Assembly (NCBI GenBank): GCA_002633025.1
Contig: NMRB01000815.1
Span: 201,295 to 265,294 of the forward strand
Length of the DNA stretch: 64,000 bases
Direction: 5' to 3'
Source: Notospermus geniculatus
Lineage: Eukaryota; Nemertea; Pilidiophora; Heteronemertea; Lineidae
Shown here: positions 58,301 through 63,872 of the stretch, one piece after another
Numbering within the stretch: the first letter of the stretch is position 1
How the letters are laid out: every line of letters begins with the position of its first letter
Translations under genes and position numbers: made by a program
The notes under the pieces: model-generated
Database searches by the model: none
Told to the model about the DNA's origin: nothing
The model's input: only the letters and a program-made list of their open reading frames with translations

Positions 58301-61300
58301 ATGCCATGATTAACATAGAAAATGCAACAGGATTGCTTAAGCAGAATATACCTCGTGTGGACCCCGTTGTCAGGAATGCTACTGAACATGCCAAGAATTT
58401 GTTGCGGCAGGCCAGCCACATGGAAGGGTAAGCGTTTCACTATCGTCAGTTTCGCAAGCAGGGAAGAGAAAACTGGTGGATTTTAAGCTTGTTTTCTCAA
58501 CAAAACGATGTCGAATTACAGCTGTAGTTGAATGTCATTGACAAAAACGTAATACTTACTTATAATTCTTTCAGTCTCTTCAATGGTTCCCGGCTTCTGT
58601 CGGCAGATGCAATAAAGGCAGCGACTGTATACGAAAATATGGTCGACGCCATTGGCGAGTCCAAGATGGCGGGCAACAATGCGACAGCGGCGGGCGAGAA
58701 AGCGATTGAGGTCGCTAAGACCAAGTCTGGTGTGTTAATAGATGTTGAGGCGAGGAAGGTCACGAATGATAGTATTGAATTACGAACAAAGGCACAGATG
58801 GAGAAAAATAAGACAGTGGGTAGGTAAAGGAAATAAGCAGGACCTCCAAATTTATCTGGTAGCCTATCGATTCTTTTAACAGCGTTTTCCTTGACTCCGA
58901 ACGCAGTTTTATTGGAGCGCTCCCTGCTGTCGTTCCTTGAGCAAGTCAGAAGTAGGATTTCTACCTAGGAACTGTACGTTTCCCCTGGCCATTTTAAATT
59001 TATTTTTACGTATATCTGGCTTTTCAGCACTTGAGGGCAATCTCAGGAACATGAGCAAGCTATTGGACCGGACCGACAGTACTCTTTTTGATGTTCGAAG
59101 GGAGAAGATGCTGCTGGACAACTCGGTCTCTATGTTGAATAAAAGCAGGCTAGGTACGTTCTCAAACCGGATAGACACACCATTGCAGTCACTTTAATCT
59201 TCAAACTCATTCTTTTAATGTTCTAACTCCACATCATTGGTGGATTATACCAACTGCTGAGTAATCTTTGTCTTCTTGTGCTTCAACTTCCAGCCATTTT
59301 GAATAAAGGGAAAGCAGCAAATGAGACCGTCAGCCGAGCTGAGGCAATAACTGTACCTACCTTAGCAGAGATCATGGTAACAAAGAACAAGATAGACAAC
59401 CTGGAGTCCAAACTGGATGAAATAAAGGATACGATGCCAACAATCACTGACATACCTAATATCAGTAAGCATAACCTCGATGAGATGTTGACTGAATGAA
59501 GTTCCAACTTTCAACTTTCCCTTCAGAGTGTTTTTGAAGAATTTCTGTGAAGTGTTGACTTATACATGTACCACACTGGACGTATCCATTTTCAGTTGAC
59601 GAAAGTAATTACAATAGAATCAGATCGAAGAATTCCAGCGAAGTACTACTGAATAAAAAGCGAGTTCTTGAGGCGAAGAATGATGATATCCAGGCCAGTC
59701 TCCTCTCTCTCCGGGACAAGATAAGATTGGCAAGGCAACAGGCCAACACTGTAAGTTGTCAAGATTCTGTTTAAATGAGCCGTTCAGTCACTAAACCTAC
59801 CCTTTATTTTATGATTACATGTACCGGTACCGTCCATCATTCTTTGGTAGTTCTTAACAGCCCTCCTGTTGGCTCTGACGATTTTAGTGTCGATGATGAA
59901 TGCAGAACTGATGTCAATTTCAACACTGTATTTTCCAGATTCGTGTGTCACTGAAATGTGGAGGCGGATGTGTGAGGACATACAAGCCTGATACAGAGCC
60001 TGGTACTATGAACACCATCAGCTTCAACTTTAAGACCAATATCAGTGAGGCCTATATGATGATGCTTTACATTGAACAGGGACCACAGGTAGGGTTACTA
60101 CACATTCGACGGTATCAGCGGCAATTACATACAGTTTCCACGGTATTAGGGGCAATTGCATACAGTTTCCACGGTATTAGGGGCAATTGCTTACAGTTTC
60201 GACGGTATTAGGGGCAATTGCATACAGTTTCCACGGTATTAGGGGCAATTGCATACAGTTTCGACGGTATTAGGGGCAATTGCTTACAGTTTCGACGGTA
60301 TTAGGGGCAATTGCTTACAGTTTCGACGGTATTAGGGGCAATTGCTTACAGTTTCGACGGGATTCTGGGGGTTGGAGTGATTTCATCGGTGTCTGAGTTG
60401 TAGTATAGTACATGTAGTATAGTTCGATGGGCTGTAGTATCGTTTCGACGCTATCGGGGTGATTGTACATTTACGACGGTATAGGGAGTTGTGGTATAGT
60501 TCGATGATATAAGACGGTTGTTTATAACGAACTACCATGTGTAGGCCTGTCTTACTCGTTGAGAAATGTGAATAAAACTCATCGCCTCGGAAGTAACTGA
60601 TCAGTCTTATCGCTACAGTGCTAAGAGAACCATTCTGTAAACTTTCTGGCACCCAGCTCTAATCTTACTAGGAATTTCGTCCTTACAGCCCAGTGATTTC
60701 ATGACCCTCTATCTCAAGAGAGGGAGGGTAAGGATGGCTTGGAACGCTGGTGGAGGACCAAGGGTTGTGGAAAACAAGATGGACATTCTTCCTGAGAGAA
60801 GCTTTGAGAAGGAAGCTGAGAGATGGTACAGGGTTGAGGCACAGAGGTAGGGTGGATGGCGGAGGTTGTTGATGGCATTGAAGTAGAATTAAAACTGGGG
60901 TGGAAAGTTAGATGTGTGGGGGAGTGAACACTCTTGGTTCACATAATTTCCGTGCTTTTTCTCTGGTTCATCTCAGCATTAATAGTACACCAGCTCGAGT
61001 TACAAATTTCATGTTAGCCTCTCCTGTAAATTCACTGAATTTCCGATCTATTTCAGGGCTGGGAATGTTGGTCAGTTGACAGTGAAAAAAATGGTGAGCG
61101 GAGAATCGCAGACAGTCACTGCCTCTTCTTTCCCTTACTTCACCCGATTGGACATTAATCGACTGACCCCTCTCTATGTCGGGGGTGTCCCACCGGAAGT
61201 CCAGGTATGTGCTTATGATCTTGGTACCAGCCAATATCGATTTTTATCAGATCCATTGAATGTTTTAGAACTCTACCTCGTTTATATCTTCTATCATTTT

Positions 61301-63248
61301 CTTTAGATGCCCAACACTGAGATTGAACCTGGCAGCTTCGTTGGATGTTTAAGTGAATTGGAATTCGATGGCAAAAGGATAGGTCTACATAATTTCTTAA
61401 AGACAACGAATCATGAAAGTTGTGGTGGGTGTATCGAATCGTAAGTAGTAATACTCGTATAACCTCCAGTGAGTCATCGCCGCCTTAAGATGTTTTAACC
61501 TATAAGTACTCCTGACCACTTGATATCCTCTCACGTTCACCAAAAACGTTTGCACCTGTACTTGGTTTACCACTTTTCGTTTTGAAAATGAACCAGCTAA
61601 ATAACTGTATTTTTGTTACGCTTCAGGCCGGCAGAGCTCCCACCAGCTGGTACTTACCAATTCCTCGGGAATGGTTTCTCTGAGCTACCCCAGGTCAGAC
61701 GTTACACCAACAGGAAATTATTTGTTCTGATGCAGTTCAAGACGGTTTGGAACAATGGCCTCGTGTTTATATCCGTCAACCAGAGAGACGTAAGTTGACT
61801 TGGTTCTACAAGATATTGCGTCACCCTCTAATGTTTTGAGTTTGATTGCCGATTGCCGATTTTGGACATGCTCTGTTGAAGGGTCATCTTCTTGGGCTTT
61901 TCCAGAAAGACTTCTTTTCTATCGAGATTGTCGATGGTCGTGTGGTATTCCAGTACCAGTTAAGTGGTAATACTCGAGCCAGGATCGAAAGTGTTCGGCA
62001 GTATAATAACGACCAGTGGGTTCAGATCAACGCTGCCAGAAATGGGCTACAAGGTTAGTGTTACATACATGGGTAAGACTTGATCAGCACTATCGTTGCA
62101 AAAATTACAAATGTTATCAACTCGTACACGTTTTGGTGAAGTGTATGAAAGCTAAACTATGCTTCATTGCTTCTGTAGGTCGTCTCCAAGTTGGTGAAGA
62201 GATCATCTCAGGGATAGCAGGTCCAGGCAAAGATATTGGTCTTGAACTACTCAACAGTACGCTGTTTTATGGAGGAGTTCCAGATTCAATGCATAAACTT
62301 TTGGAAGAGTAAGTAAGACTTGCTTTTTACGTGGATGATCAACTTGGAGACTGTCTCCAAGTTGATCATCGCCGTACAGATGCGTCATGGGCATTTCAAT
62401 AGACAACAGGCTTGATGTTGCATGCATTAGTCCTATAGTGCATTTCACCGAGATTTAGCCTTACACATCACGATTTGATGCTGTTACAAACATTTCTTTT
62501 CGCATTTCAGCTTGAATGTTACAACAACAAAGTTCCTTGGTTGTATGAGGGATGTTCAAGTCTCATCCAGAGGTCTTGTGCCTCAAAATATTCTTTCTGG
62601 ACATTATTACGGCATCAACTCAGGTTGTGCCATCAGTGTAAGTAGTTTTATTCCCCTACAGACAATGCTCTTTTTCACGGTGATATTTTTTGAAGGCTGG
62701 AAATCAGAGTCGTTCGAAGGTGTACCTACAGTCTCTCGACCGCGCACTTACATTTTTTTGAGCTAAATAAAGTGGACAAGACAATAACTACACCGTCCCT
62801 CGTCGGCTTTTCCCATTTCAGGCGAGGACTAGTGGCTTCTATTCTGATGGCTATCTTGAACTCCCTCCACAAGAGCTGAGCCGAGATAGCGACTTATCAT
62901 TCTCATTCGTTACCATGGAACCTGAGGGTGTTATCTTCTTAGCAAAAGGACAACATGAAGGTGAAGAGGTAAGGGTTAAACTACGCTAGGACATTCCTAA
63001 ATGAGCCCCTTAAACCGCTGATTTCACTTTCCATGTTACAAGACAGTTTTACTTTCGCTCATTCAACAGTGAAGCATGGTTAAAAAACGATTTTTTTTTG
63101 TTTTCCAGCATCATGTTTCTATATCTGTCATTGATGGGTATATTGATGCCCGATTCAATGCAGGACGTGGCGGAGTCGGCATCCGATCGAAGAAAAGGTA
63201 CAACGATGACCTTGTCCACAGTGTGACCATTATAAAAACAAGACGGCT
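33369..63248 (+). CDS. Laminin subunit alpha, right-arm copy (multi-exon, with LN exons, truncated in LG3)
   Basis: This is the same gene as the left-arm copy but on the plus strand and with more 5' sequence. Forty-eight exons can be placed: three LN exons, then LE, L4a, LE, DGDGGK exon, LE, L4b, LE, coiled coil, LG1, LG2 and the first two exons of LG3. Exon lengths equal the left arm in 42 of the 43 exons complete in both. No frameshift or stop was found in the exons. The signal peptide and N-terminal half of the LN domain are not recognisable upstream (30449-33368). The 3' end stops at an intron position where homology to the left arm breaks at n 63322. It is either an allele of the left copy placed head to head by assembly, or a genuine inverted paralogue. 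Confidence 0.95.
34597..35821 (+). CDS. Laminin alpha, first LE-repeat block (right arm)
   Basis: Exons 34597-34994, 35245-35400 and 35681-35821. The first is intact here and encodes [30 protein letters not shown], the typical [19 protein letters not shown] and [15 protein letters not shown]. Homology to the left arm starts inside this exon at 34838. The other two exons match 29891-30046 and 29439-29579. Confidence 0.93.
36041..37275 (+). CDS. Laminin alpha L4a module (right arm)
   Basis: Exons 36041-36199, 36362-36463, 36607-36827 and 37158-37275. The module is complete here: [56 protein letters not shown] and [13 protein letters not shown]. The last exon is the one damaged by the N gap in the left arm. 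The intron after the first exon contains a partial MITE (36221-36310). Confidence 0.93.
36221..36310. repeat. MITE, GTATTCTAGAAGC family, partial (L4a intron, right arm)
   Basis: Starts GGCCCGTATTCTAGAAGCCT; the same 3'-truncated copy as 28948-29039. Confidence 0.7.
37595..39298 (+). CDS. Laminin alpha, LE block between L4a and the repeat exon (right arm)
   Basis: Exons 37595-37708, 37817-38031, 38290-38498, 38686-38792, 38914-39091 and 39192-39298, all the same size as in the left arm. The last exon ends GKKCGAVK, again lacking the seventh LE cysteine (the left arm reads GDKCDAVK). The loss of this cysteine is therefore fixed in both copies and is not an isolated sequencing error. Confidence 0.92.
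39451..40057 (+). CDS. Laminin alpha repeat exon: DGDGGK (Gly-X-Y) insert plus LE module (right arm)
   Basis: A 607-bp exon with acceptor CTTGCTTCAG and donor TTTGA|GTAAG. It has the same layout as the left arm: [16 protein letters not shown], then the DGDGGK tract (about 39471-39885), then [18 protein letters not shown]. It is 102 bp (34 residues) shorter than the left-arm exon, with the length change inside the tract and the frame kept. Interruptions such as [11 protein letters not shown] sit at different places. This is a coding minisatellite with an 18-bp unit. Confidence 0.88.
40150..41112 (+). CDS. Laminin alpha, LE block before L4b (right arm)
   Basis: Exons 40150-40289, 40440-40664 and 40972-41112, partners of 24465-24604, 24090-24314 and 23648-23788. 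The proteins are nearly identical, with isolated replacements such as LPNGCRNG for LPTGCRNG. Confidence 0.92.
41405..54364 (+). CDS. Laminin alpha L4b module, split by a 12.1-kb GPCR-bearing intron (right arm)
   Basis: Exons 41405-41572, 41777-41980 and 54119-54364. The intron 41981-54118 holds seven GPCR copies (six genes and one truncated) on the minus strand. It is 1.4 kb longer than the left-arm intron because of the extra truncated copy and the N-gap region 48440-49577. The exon sequences encode the same L4b halves as the left arm, with one change near the end of the second exon (FEVALRE for FEVDLRE). Confidence 0.93.
42252..43247 (-). CDS. Class A GPCR, cluster member 6 (right-arm copy)
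   Basis: 331 residues on the minus strand, the partner of 21508-22506. It has the full family motif set ([39 protein letters not shown] tail). It differs from the left copy in loop 1 (one residue shorter) and at a few other positions. The bases beyond its stop align with the left-arm flank up to the L4b exon. Confidence 0.9.
   Translation of the reverse strand: MVRTPTTDETDNGLTRVMTSLTLAHLDKVLAFFQGYMTIIIASTGLLGNGLSIVVFVRSRRRQDASIHYLSCLAASDAVYIVATLVTLWPRQGLQFIVDYRPVDIMTISTFSCKISNYILMISSFMSAWLIAAYSLERAIVVWFPLKRANITTKKRFLAVGIVFLMSAATTVHRPILVDVYFGYGMVLCYYIGNVTMQLALLEVDYGLYYYIPCVVMLVANCFILIGIFRGSQKRAEMSKDDRQDMKILLNLLLISFTYIILMTPNAAVWLLYVIYSNMNPDPSFIGLLIKTAGFCDVIALCNYAFNFIIYGCTLPFYKAEVKSMFCCSKK
43495..43515 (-). 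promoter_or_regulatory. Candidate TATA element, right-arm member 6
   Basis: On the minus strand TTTATAAAT, mirror of 21262-21267, about 255 bp before the ATG at 43247. Confidence 0.35.
43688..44707 (-). CDS. Class A GPCR, cluster member 5 (right-arm copy)
   Basis: 339 residues, partner of 20070-21089. It carries the ordinary FRGS at the end of TM5 and CFYVGNVIM in loop 2, where the left copy is altered. It also has AEMTKDD instead of the AEMSKDD found in every other member. Basic C-terminal extension FRRKGVVR as in the left copy. Confidence 0.9.
   Translation of the reverse strand: MVGIATTDEIGKGLTRVMTSLARLDKVLAFFQGYMTIIIACTGLLGNGLSLAVFVRTRKRQDASIQYLSCLAVSDTAYIIATLVLVWPRQGLQFIIGYTPVDILTLSTFACKISNYFLMISGTMSAWLIAAYSVERAVVVWFPLKRSNITTRKRSFTIGIMFLVVAVIILYRPILVDVYFAYGIVLCFYVGNVIMQIAMQQVDWGLYFYIPCVTILVANCFILVGIFRGSRKRAEMTKDDKQDMKVLFNLLLISSAYVILMAPRAAIWLSYVVYSFSKSDQALLNLIIHIAGFFDVIGLCNFAFNFIIYGCTLPFYKEELNSMFGCQKKGVFRRKGVVR
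44940..44995 (-). promoter_or_regulatory. Candidate core promoter, right-arm member 5
   Basis: Minus-strand TTTATAAA (44983-44990) followed by the CATGCTATTTTCATCAACAG block. Mirror of the left module at 19786-19850, here with the stronger TATA form. Confidence 0.38.
45108..45225. repeat. MITE, GTATTCTAGAAGC family, solo copy (right arm)
   Basis: Mirror of 19547-19663, same insertion site. Confidence 0.8.
45361..46374 (-). CDS. Class A GPCR, cluster member 4 (right-arm copy)
   Basis: 337 residues, partner of 18376-19386. It keeps LAVWD in TM2, as the left copy does. After VER it reads VVVWLPLK (left VVVLFPLK); these two copies are the only members departing from VVVWFPLK. It has KKGVFRQTL at the C terminus, one Lys more than the left copy. 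Confidence 0.89.
   Translation of the reverse strand: MVGITTTDEIGNGPTRVTTSLAQLDKVLAFFQGYMTIIIACTGLLGNGLSLAVFIRTRKRQDASIQYLSCLAVWDTAYIIATLVLTWPRQGLQFITGYMPVDILTLSTFSCKISYYVLLISGTISGWLIAAYSVERAVVVWLPLKRSNITTRKRSFTIGIIFLVALVTNLYRPILVDVYSADHGVVLCLYAGNVIVRIAMQQVDWAMYFYIPCVTILVANCFILVGIFRGSRKRAEMSKDDKQDMKVLFSLLFISFAYVTLMTPSAVTWLSYLIFSYTDSDQALLDLIFHIAGFCDAITLCNFASNFIIYGCTLPFYKEELQTMFGCQKKGVFRQTL
46600..46655 (-). promoter_or_regulatory. Candidate core promoter, right-arm member 4
   Basis: Minus-strand TTTATACTTAG with the downstream TCATACTATTTTTATCAACA block, mirror of 18091-18150. Confidence 0.33.
46765..47181. repeat. MITE, GTATTCTAGAAGC family, empty-site version (right arm)
   Basis: Mirror of 17404-17983. 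It contains the CACGATT repeats but not the TTAA element; the empty target TTAA is at 47067-47070. Confidence 0.65.
47470..48439 (-). CDS. Class A GPCR, cluster member 3 (right-arm copy, 5' end in N gap)
   Basis: About 320 residues are readable, from [11 protein letters not shown] (residue 17 of the left copy) to the stop. The first 16 codons and the promoter fall into the N run 48440-48923. The readable part is almost identical to left member 3. It must not be merged with the truncated copy at 49578-50074, which has its own start and upstream region. Confidence 0.85.
48440..48923. other. Assembly gap (484 N)
   Basis: A run of N swallows the first codons and promoter of right-arm GPCR member 3. 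It adjoins a non-homologous stretch (48924-49577). Confidence 0.99.
48924..49577. repeat. Non-homologous insertion with 128-bp-period tandem repeat (right arm only)
   Basis: This sequence has no left-arm counterpart. The segment ATTCCGAGTTCGCA ... CGGAAGT ... CATCGAACATAAATGTAATT recurs at 49243 and 49371 (period 128), with shorter ACATCGAACATGAATxTGAAC echoes to about 49540. It abuts the truncated GPCR. Confidence 0.65.
49478..50074 (-). pseudogene. Truncated GPCR copy with a foreign 3' tail (right arm only)
   Basis: The ATG at 50074 and about 165 residues match members 3 and 4 ([18 protein letters not shown] through TM4, [13 protein letters not shown]). Homology then stops at about 49578, inside TM4, and the frame continues for about 33 unrelated residues ([16 protein letters not shown]...) into a 128-bp-period repeat. 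TM5-TM7 are missing, so it cannot make a seven-helix receptor. Its 5' flank, including the TATA-like block near 50314, is intact, so transcription is possible. The left arm has no counterpart. It may be a partial tandem duplicate interrupted by an inserted sequence, or an artefact near the 484-bp gap. Confidence 0.75.
50268..50325 (-). promoter_or_regulatory. Candidate core promoter of the truncated right-arm GPCR
   Basis: Minus-strand TTTATAAA (50314-50321) and the CATGCTATTTTCATCAACAG block. An intact promoter module sits in front of a broken gene. Confidence 0.37.
50432..50638. repeat. MITE, GTATTCTAGAAGC family, with nested MITE (right arm)
   Basis: Mirror of 15538-15750. The nested element (about 50444-50535) is cleaner here: ACAGGGTGGGCCAGAGAAAG mirrored by CTTTCTCTGGCCCACCCTGT with inverted repeats of about 40 bp. 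Confidence 0.75.
50797..51813 (-). CDS. Class A GPCR, cluster member 2 (right-arm copy)
   Basis: 338 residues, partner of 14363-15379 (for example [14 protein letters not shown] against [14 protein letters not shown]). In TM6 and loop 3 it reads [17 protein letters not shown] where the left copy has [17 protein letters not shown]. The VT pair is the form found in members 3 and 4, a further sign of exchange between paralogues. Confidence 0.9.
   Translation of the reverse strand: MVKITSTEEPDNGLTRVMTSLAQQDKVLAFFQSFITIIIASTGLLGNGLSLVVFIRTRKREDASVQYLSCLAISDTAYIVANLVLVWPRQGLQFITDHTPVDILTISTFACKISSFIMMISGAMSAWLIAAYSVERAVVVWFPLKRANITKKKRSYAIGTLFLICAAMVLYQPILSDVYFAYGMFLCNYVVNAVMQLVIQQIDWGLYFYIPCITILVANCFILVGIFRGSRKRAEMSKDDKQDMKVLFSLLFISFAYVTLMTPSAVTWLSYVIYANTNSDQALLDLIIHIAGFCDVISLCNFASNFIIYGCTLPFYKEELKTMFGCQKKGVFRQTLQK
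52168..52210 (-). promoter_or_regulatory. Candidate TATA element, right-arm member 2
   Basis: Minus-strand GCTATAAATATTACG, mirror of 13976-13990. Confidence 0.33.
52384..53382 (-). CDS. Class A GPCR, cluster member 1 (right-arm copy)
   Basis: 332 residues, partner of 12787-13785, with about six replacements (VANFFILI for [13 protein letters not shown] for NAAVW, YSSMN for YSNMN, CCRRKK for CCQRKK among them). All family motifs are intact. It is the member nearest the 3' L4b exon. Confidence 0.9.
   Translation of the reverse strand: MVRTPTTDEADNGLTRVMTSLTLAHLDKVLAFFQGYMTIIIASAGLLGNGLSLVVFIRTRRKQDASIHYLSCLAASDTAYIVATLVTVWPRQGLQFIVDYTPVDIMTISTFSCKISNYILMISSFMSAWLIAAYSVERAIVVWFPLKRANITTKKRFLAIGIVFLMSAATTVHRPILVDVYFGYGMVLCYYIGNVTMQLALLEVDWGLFFYIPCVIMLVANFFILIGIFRGSQKRAEMSKDDRQDMKILLNLLLISFTYIILMTPNAALWLLYVIYSSMNPDPSFIDLLIKIAGFCDVIGLCNFAFNFIIYGCTLPFYKAELNSMFCCRRKK
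53598..53650 (-). promoter_or_regulatory. Candidate core promoter, right-arm member 1
   Basis: Minus-strand GATTTATAAATATT and the TTTTCATCAACAACATAAC block. Mirror of 12521-12575. Confidence 0.37.
53972..54096. repeat. MITE, CTTATTCAC family (right arm, mirror of 12076-12197)
   Basis: GGAACCTTATTCACGAAGA ... TTGTGAATAAGGTCCC; same site as in the left arm, so the insertion predates the separation of the arms. Confidence 0.72.
54472..55762 (+). CDS. Laminin alpha, LE block after L4b (right arm)
   Basis: Exons 54472-54612, 54781-54905, 55147-55239 and 55572-55762, identical in length to the left arm. Sequence marks are [51 protein letters not shown] and [17 protein letters not shown]. The minisatellite in the second intron has about two 53-bp units here. 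Confidence 0.92.
55008..55125. repeat. 53-bp minisatellite, about two units (LE intron, right arm)
   Basis: Reverse complement of the left-arm unit (TTGTTTCTAACTACGAATGT + TTCAGCTAGGAGAAG...), two copies. Confidence 0.82.
56133..59750 (+). CDS. Laminin alpha coiled-coil (right arm)
   Basis: Exons 56133-56275, 56412-56504, 56640-56751, 56977-57133, 57540-57741, 57931-58050, 58270-58427, 58575-58823, 59028-59153, 59294-59464 and 59596-59750. All eleven match the left-arm lengths. The region starts [18 protein letters not shown] and is continuous heptad-type helix. The intron 57134-57539 carries a palindromic MITE (57323-57426) that is absent from the left arm. Confidence 0.92.
57181..57321. 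repeat. MITE, CTTATTCAC family, uninterrupted (right arm)
   Basis: Mirror of 8544-8802 without the nested element. The far end is degraded (TTTGTGAAGAAAATCCC). Confidence 0.65.
57323..57426. repeat. Near-perfect palindromic MITE (right arm only)
   Basis: About 40-bp exact terminal inverted repeats (GCCGTATGCACAAAACATCT + TAAGTGAAAAATTTCCCTTA) around a short loop, flanked by CCTGG on both sides. The left arm lacks it at the mirrored position (around 8534-8543). The ends resemble 1209-1344. Confidence 0.82.
59939..61440 (+). CDS. Laminin alpha LG1 (right arm)
   Basis: Exons 59939-60088, 60689-60846, 61057-61204 and 61307-61440. Sequence as in the left arm ([44 protein letters not shown]). The first intron contains about eight copies of a 31-bp minisatellite, against about three to four in the left arm. 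Confidence 0.92.
60100..60365. repeat. 31-bp minisatellite, long allele (LG1 intron, right arm)
   Basis: About eight tandem units TTTCGACGGTATTAGGGGCA + ATTGCTTACAG, alternating between GACGG/CACGG and GCATAC/GCTTAC variants. Confidence 0.85.
61627..62637 (+). CDS. Laminin alpha LG2 (right arm)
   Basis: Exons 61627-61789, 61906-62053, 62179-62308 and 62511-62637, all of left-arm length. Marks: [52 protein letters not shown] and [15 protein letters not shown]. The intronic palindrome next to the third exon is conserved at 62334-62370. Confidence 0.92.
62334..62370. repeat. Conserved copy of the donor-adjacent palindrome (right arm)
   Basis: GATGATCAACTTGGAGAC, T, then GTCTCCAAGTTGATCATC. Same place as 3695-3733, with the central base changed but every arm base preserved in pairing. 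Confidence 0.8.
62822..63248 (+). CDS. Laminin alpha LG3, first two exons only (right arm)
   Basis: Exons 62822-62968 and 63109-63248 read [20 protein letters not shown] and [17 protein letters not shown], ending [20 protein letters not shown]. The following donor GTAAGTATTG is intact and intron sequence continues to 63321. After the single n at 63322 the mirrored left-arm sequence is replaced by a retrotransposon fragment, so the rest of LG3 and all of LG4-5 are missing. Confidence 0.9.
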
Positions 63249-63321
63249 GTAAGTATTGGTAAAATAAAGCAGTCCTTTGATAGGGAAATACCTTTCAGGT
63301 GATAATCAATGCATTACGTTT
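63249..63321. other. Laminin LG3 intron remnant up to the break
   Basis: Matches the left-arm intron 2744-2817 until the n, after which homology is lost. Confidence 0.8.
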
Positions 63322-63322
63322 N

Positions 63323-63734
63323 GATATAGAACAGGAACATTGCCGGTCCCAGAACCGAGCCCTGAGGAACTCCAGATTCCACTGGTATATAGTCGGATTT
63401 AATTCCGTTCAGCAAAACGGCCTGTTTCCTGTCACCGAGGAATGCTGAGATCCAATCAGCGGTCTTTCCCGCGAATTCCGTACTGCCGCAGCTTATGCAC
63501 CAGGAGAGAGTGATTGACCTTGTCAAAAGCTTTACTGAAGTCCATCACTATACAATCGGTCTGTAAGCCGGCTTCTAGGTTCCTGGGTGAATATCGGTGA
63601 ATAAAGAGCTGGGGCCTCCGGCTTATGCCAGTTTTTGGCCAAGTTTTGTTGATTTTAAAAGAAACATGACTATTGGAGTTGTTATTTGACAAGCAAAATG
63701 CTTTCCAAACACAGAAATTGGTCTCAGATGGCAA
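63323..63734 (-). mobile_element. Non-LTR retrotransposon reverse transcriptase fragment, frameshifted and truncated
   Basis: On the minus strand one frame (63734 to about 63465) reads IVMDFSKAFDKVNHSLLVHK + LRQYGIRGK. A second frame (about 63468 to 63323) continues TADWISAFLGDRKQAVLLNG and SGVPQGSVLGPAMFLFYI. These are consecutive reverse transcriptase blocks of CR1/Jockey/L2-type elements. A one-base shift at about 63463-63468 separates them, and the sequence ends at n 63322 before the catalytic YxDD block. Inactive as it stands. Confidence 0.85.
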
Positions 63735-63800
63735 GCAAACAATGAATAGTCATAACCACCGCTCAATATTGGCCAATGAAACCGCGGCGCTACCAGCTGT

Positions 63801-63872
63801 CTCGGTAGCTCCGTGGCTAGAGCGTGTGGCTAGTAAACGTTAGGTCCCCGGTTCGACCCCCGCTTGGGGCAA
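63801..63872 (+). repeat. tRNA-Thr-like, SINE-like pol III element
   Basis: A-box-like TAGCTCCGTGGC (63806-63817), a D-stem GCTC/GAGC, an anticodon-type loop CTAGTAA (reads AGT, threonine-like), and a good B box GGTTCGACCCC (63850-63860), followed by a T run. The acceptor, anticodon and T stems pair poorly, so it is a tRNA pseudogene or SINE head rather than a working tRNA. Confidence 0.6.

Larger units (their letters stand above)
34838..63321. repeat. Right arm of the window-scale inverted repeat
   Basis: Mirror of the left arm, 28.5 kb against 27.7 kb. The length difference comes mainly from the extra truncated GPCR region, the longer 31-bp minisatellite and one additional MITE, offset by left-only insertions. 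Homology begins inside an LE exon at 34838, while the exon itself extends upstream to 34597. Confidence 0.93.

Noticed and set aside
63801-63872. A functional tRNA gene
   Set aside because: The acceptor and anticodon stems do not pair; kept only as a tRNA-like repeat.
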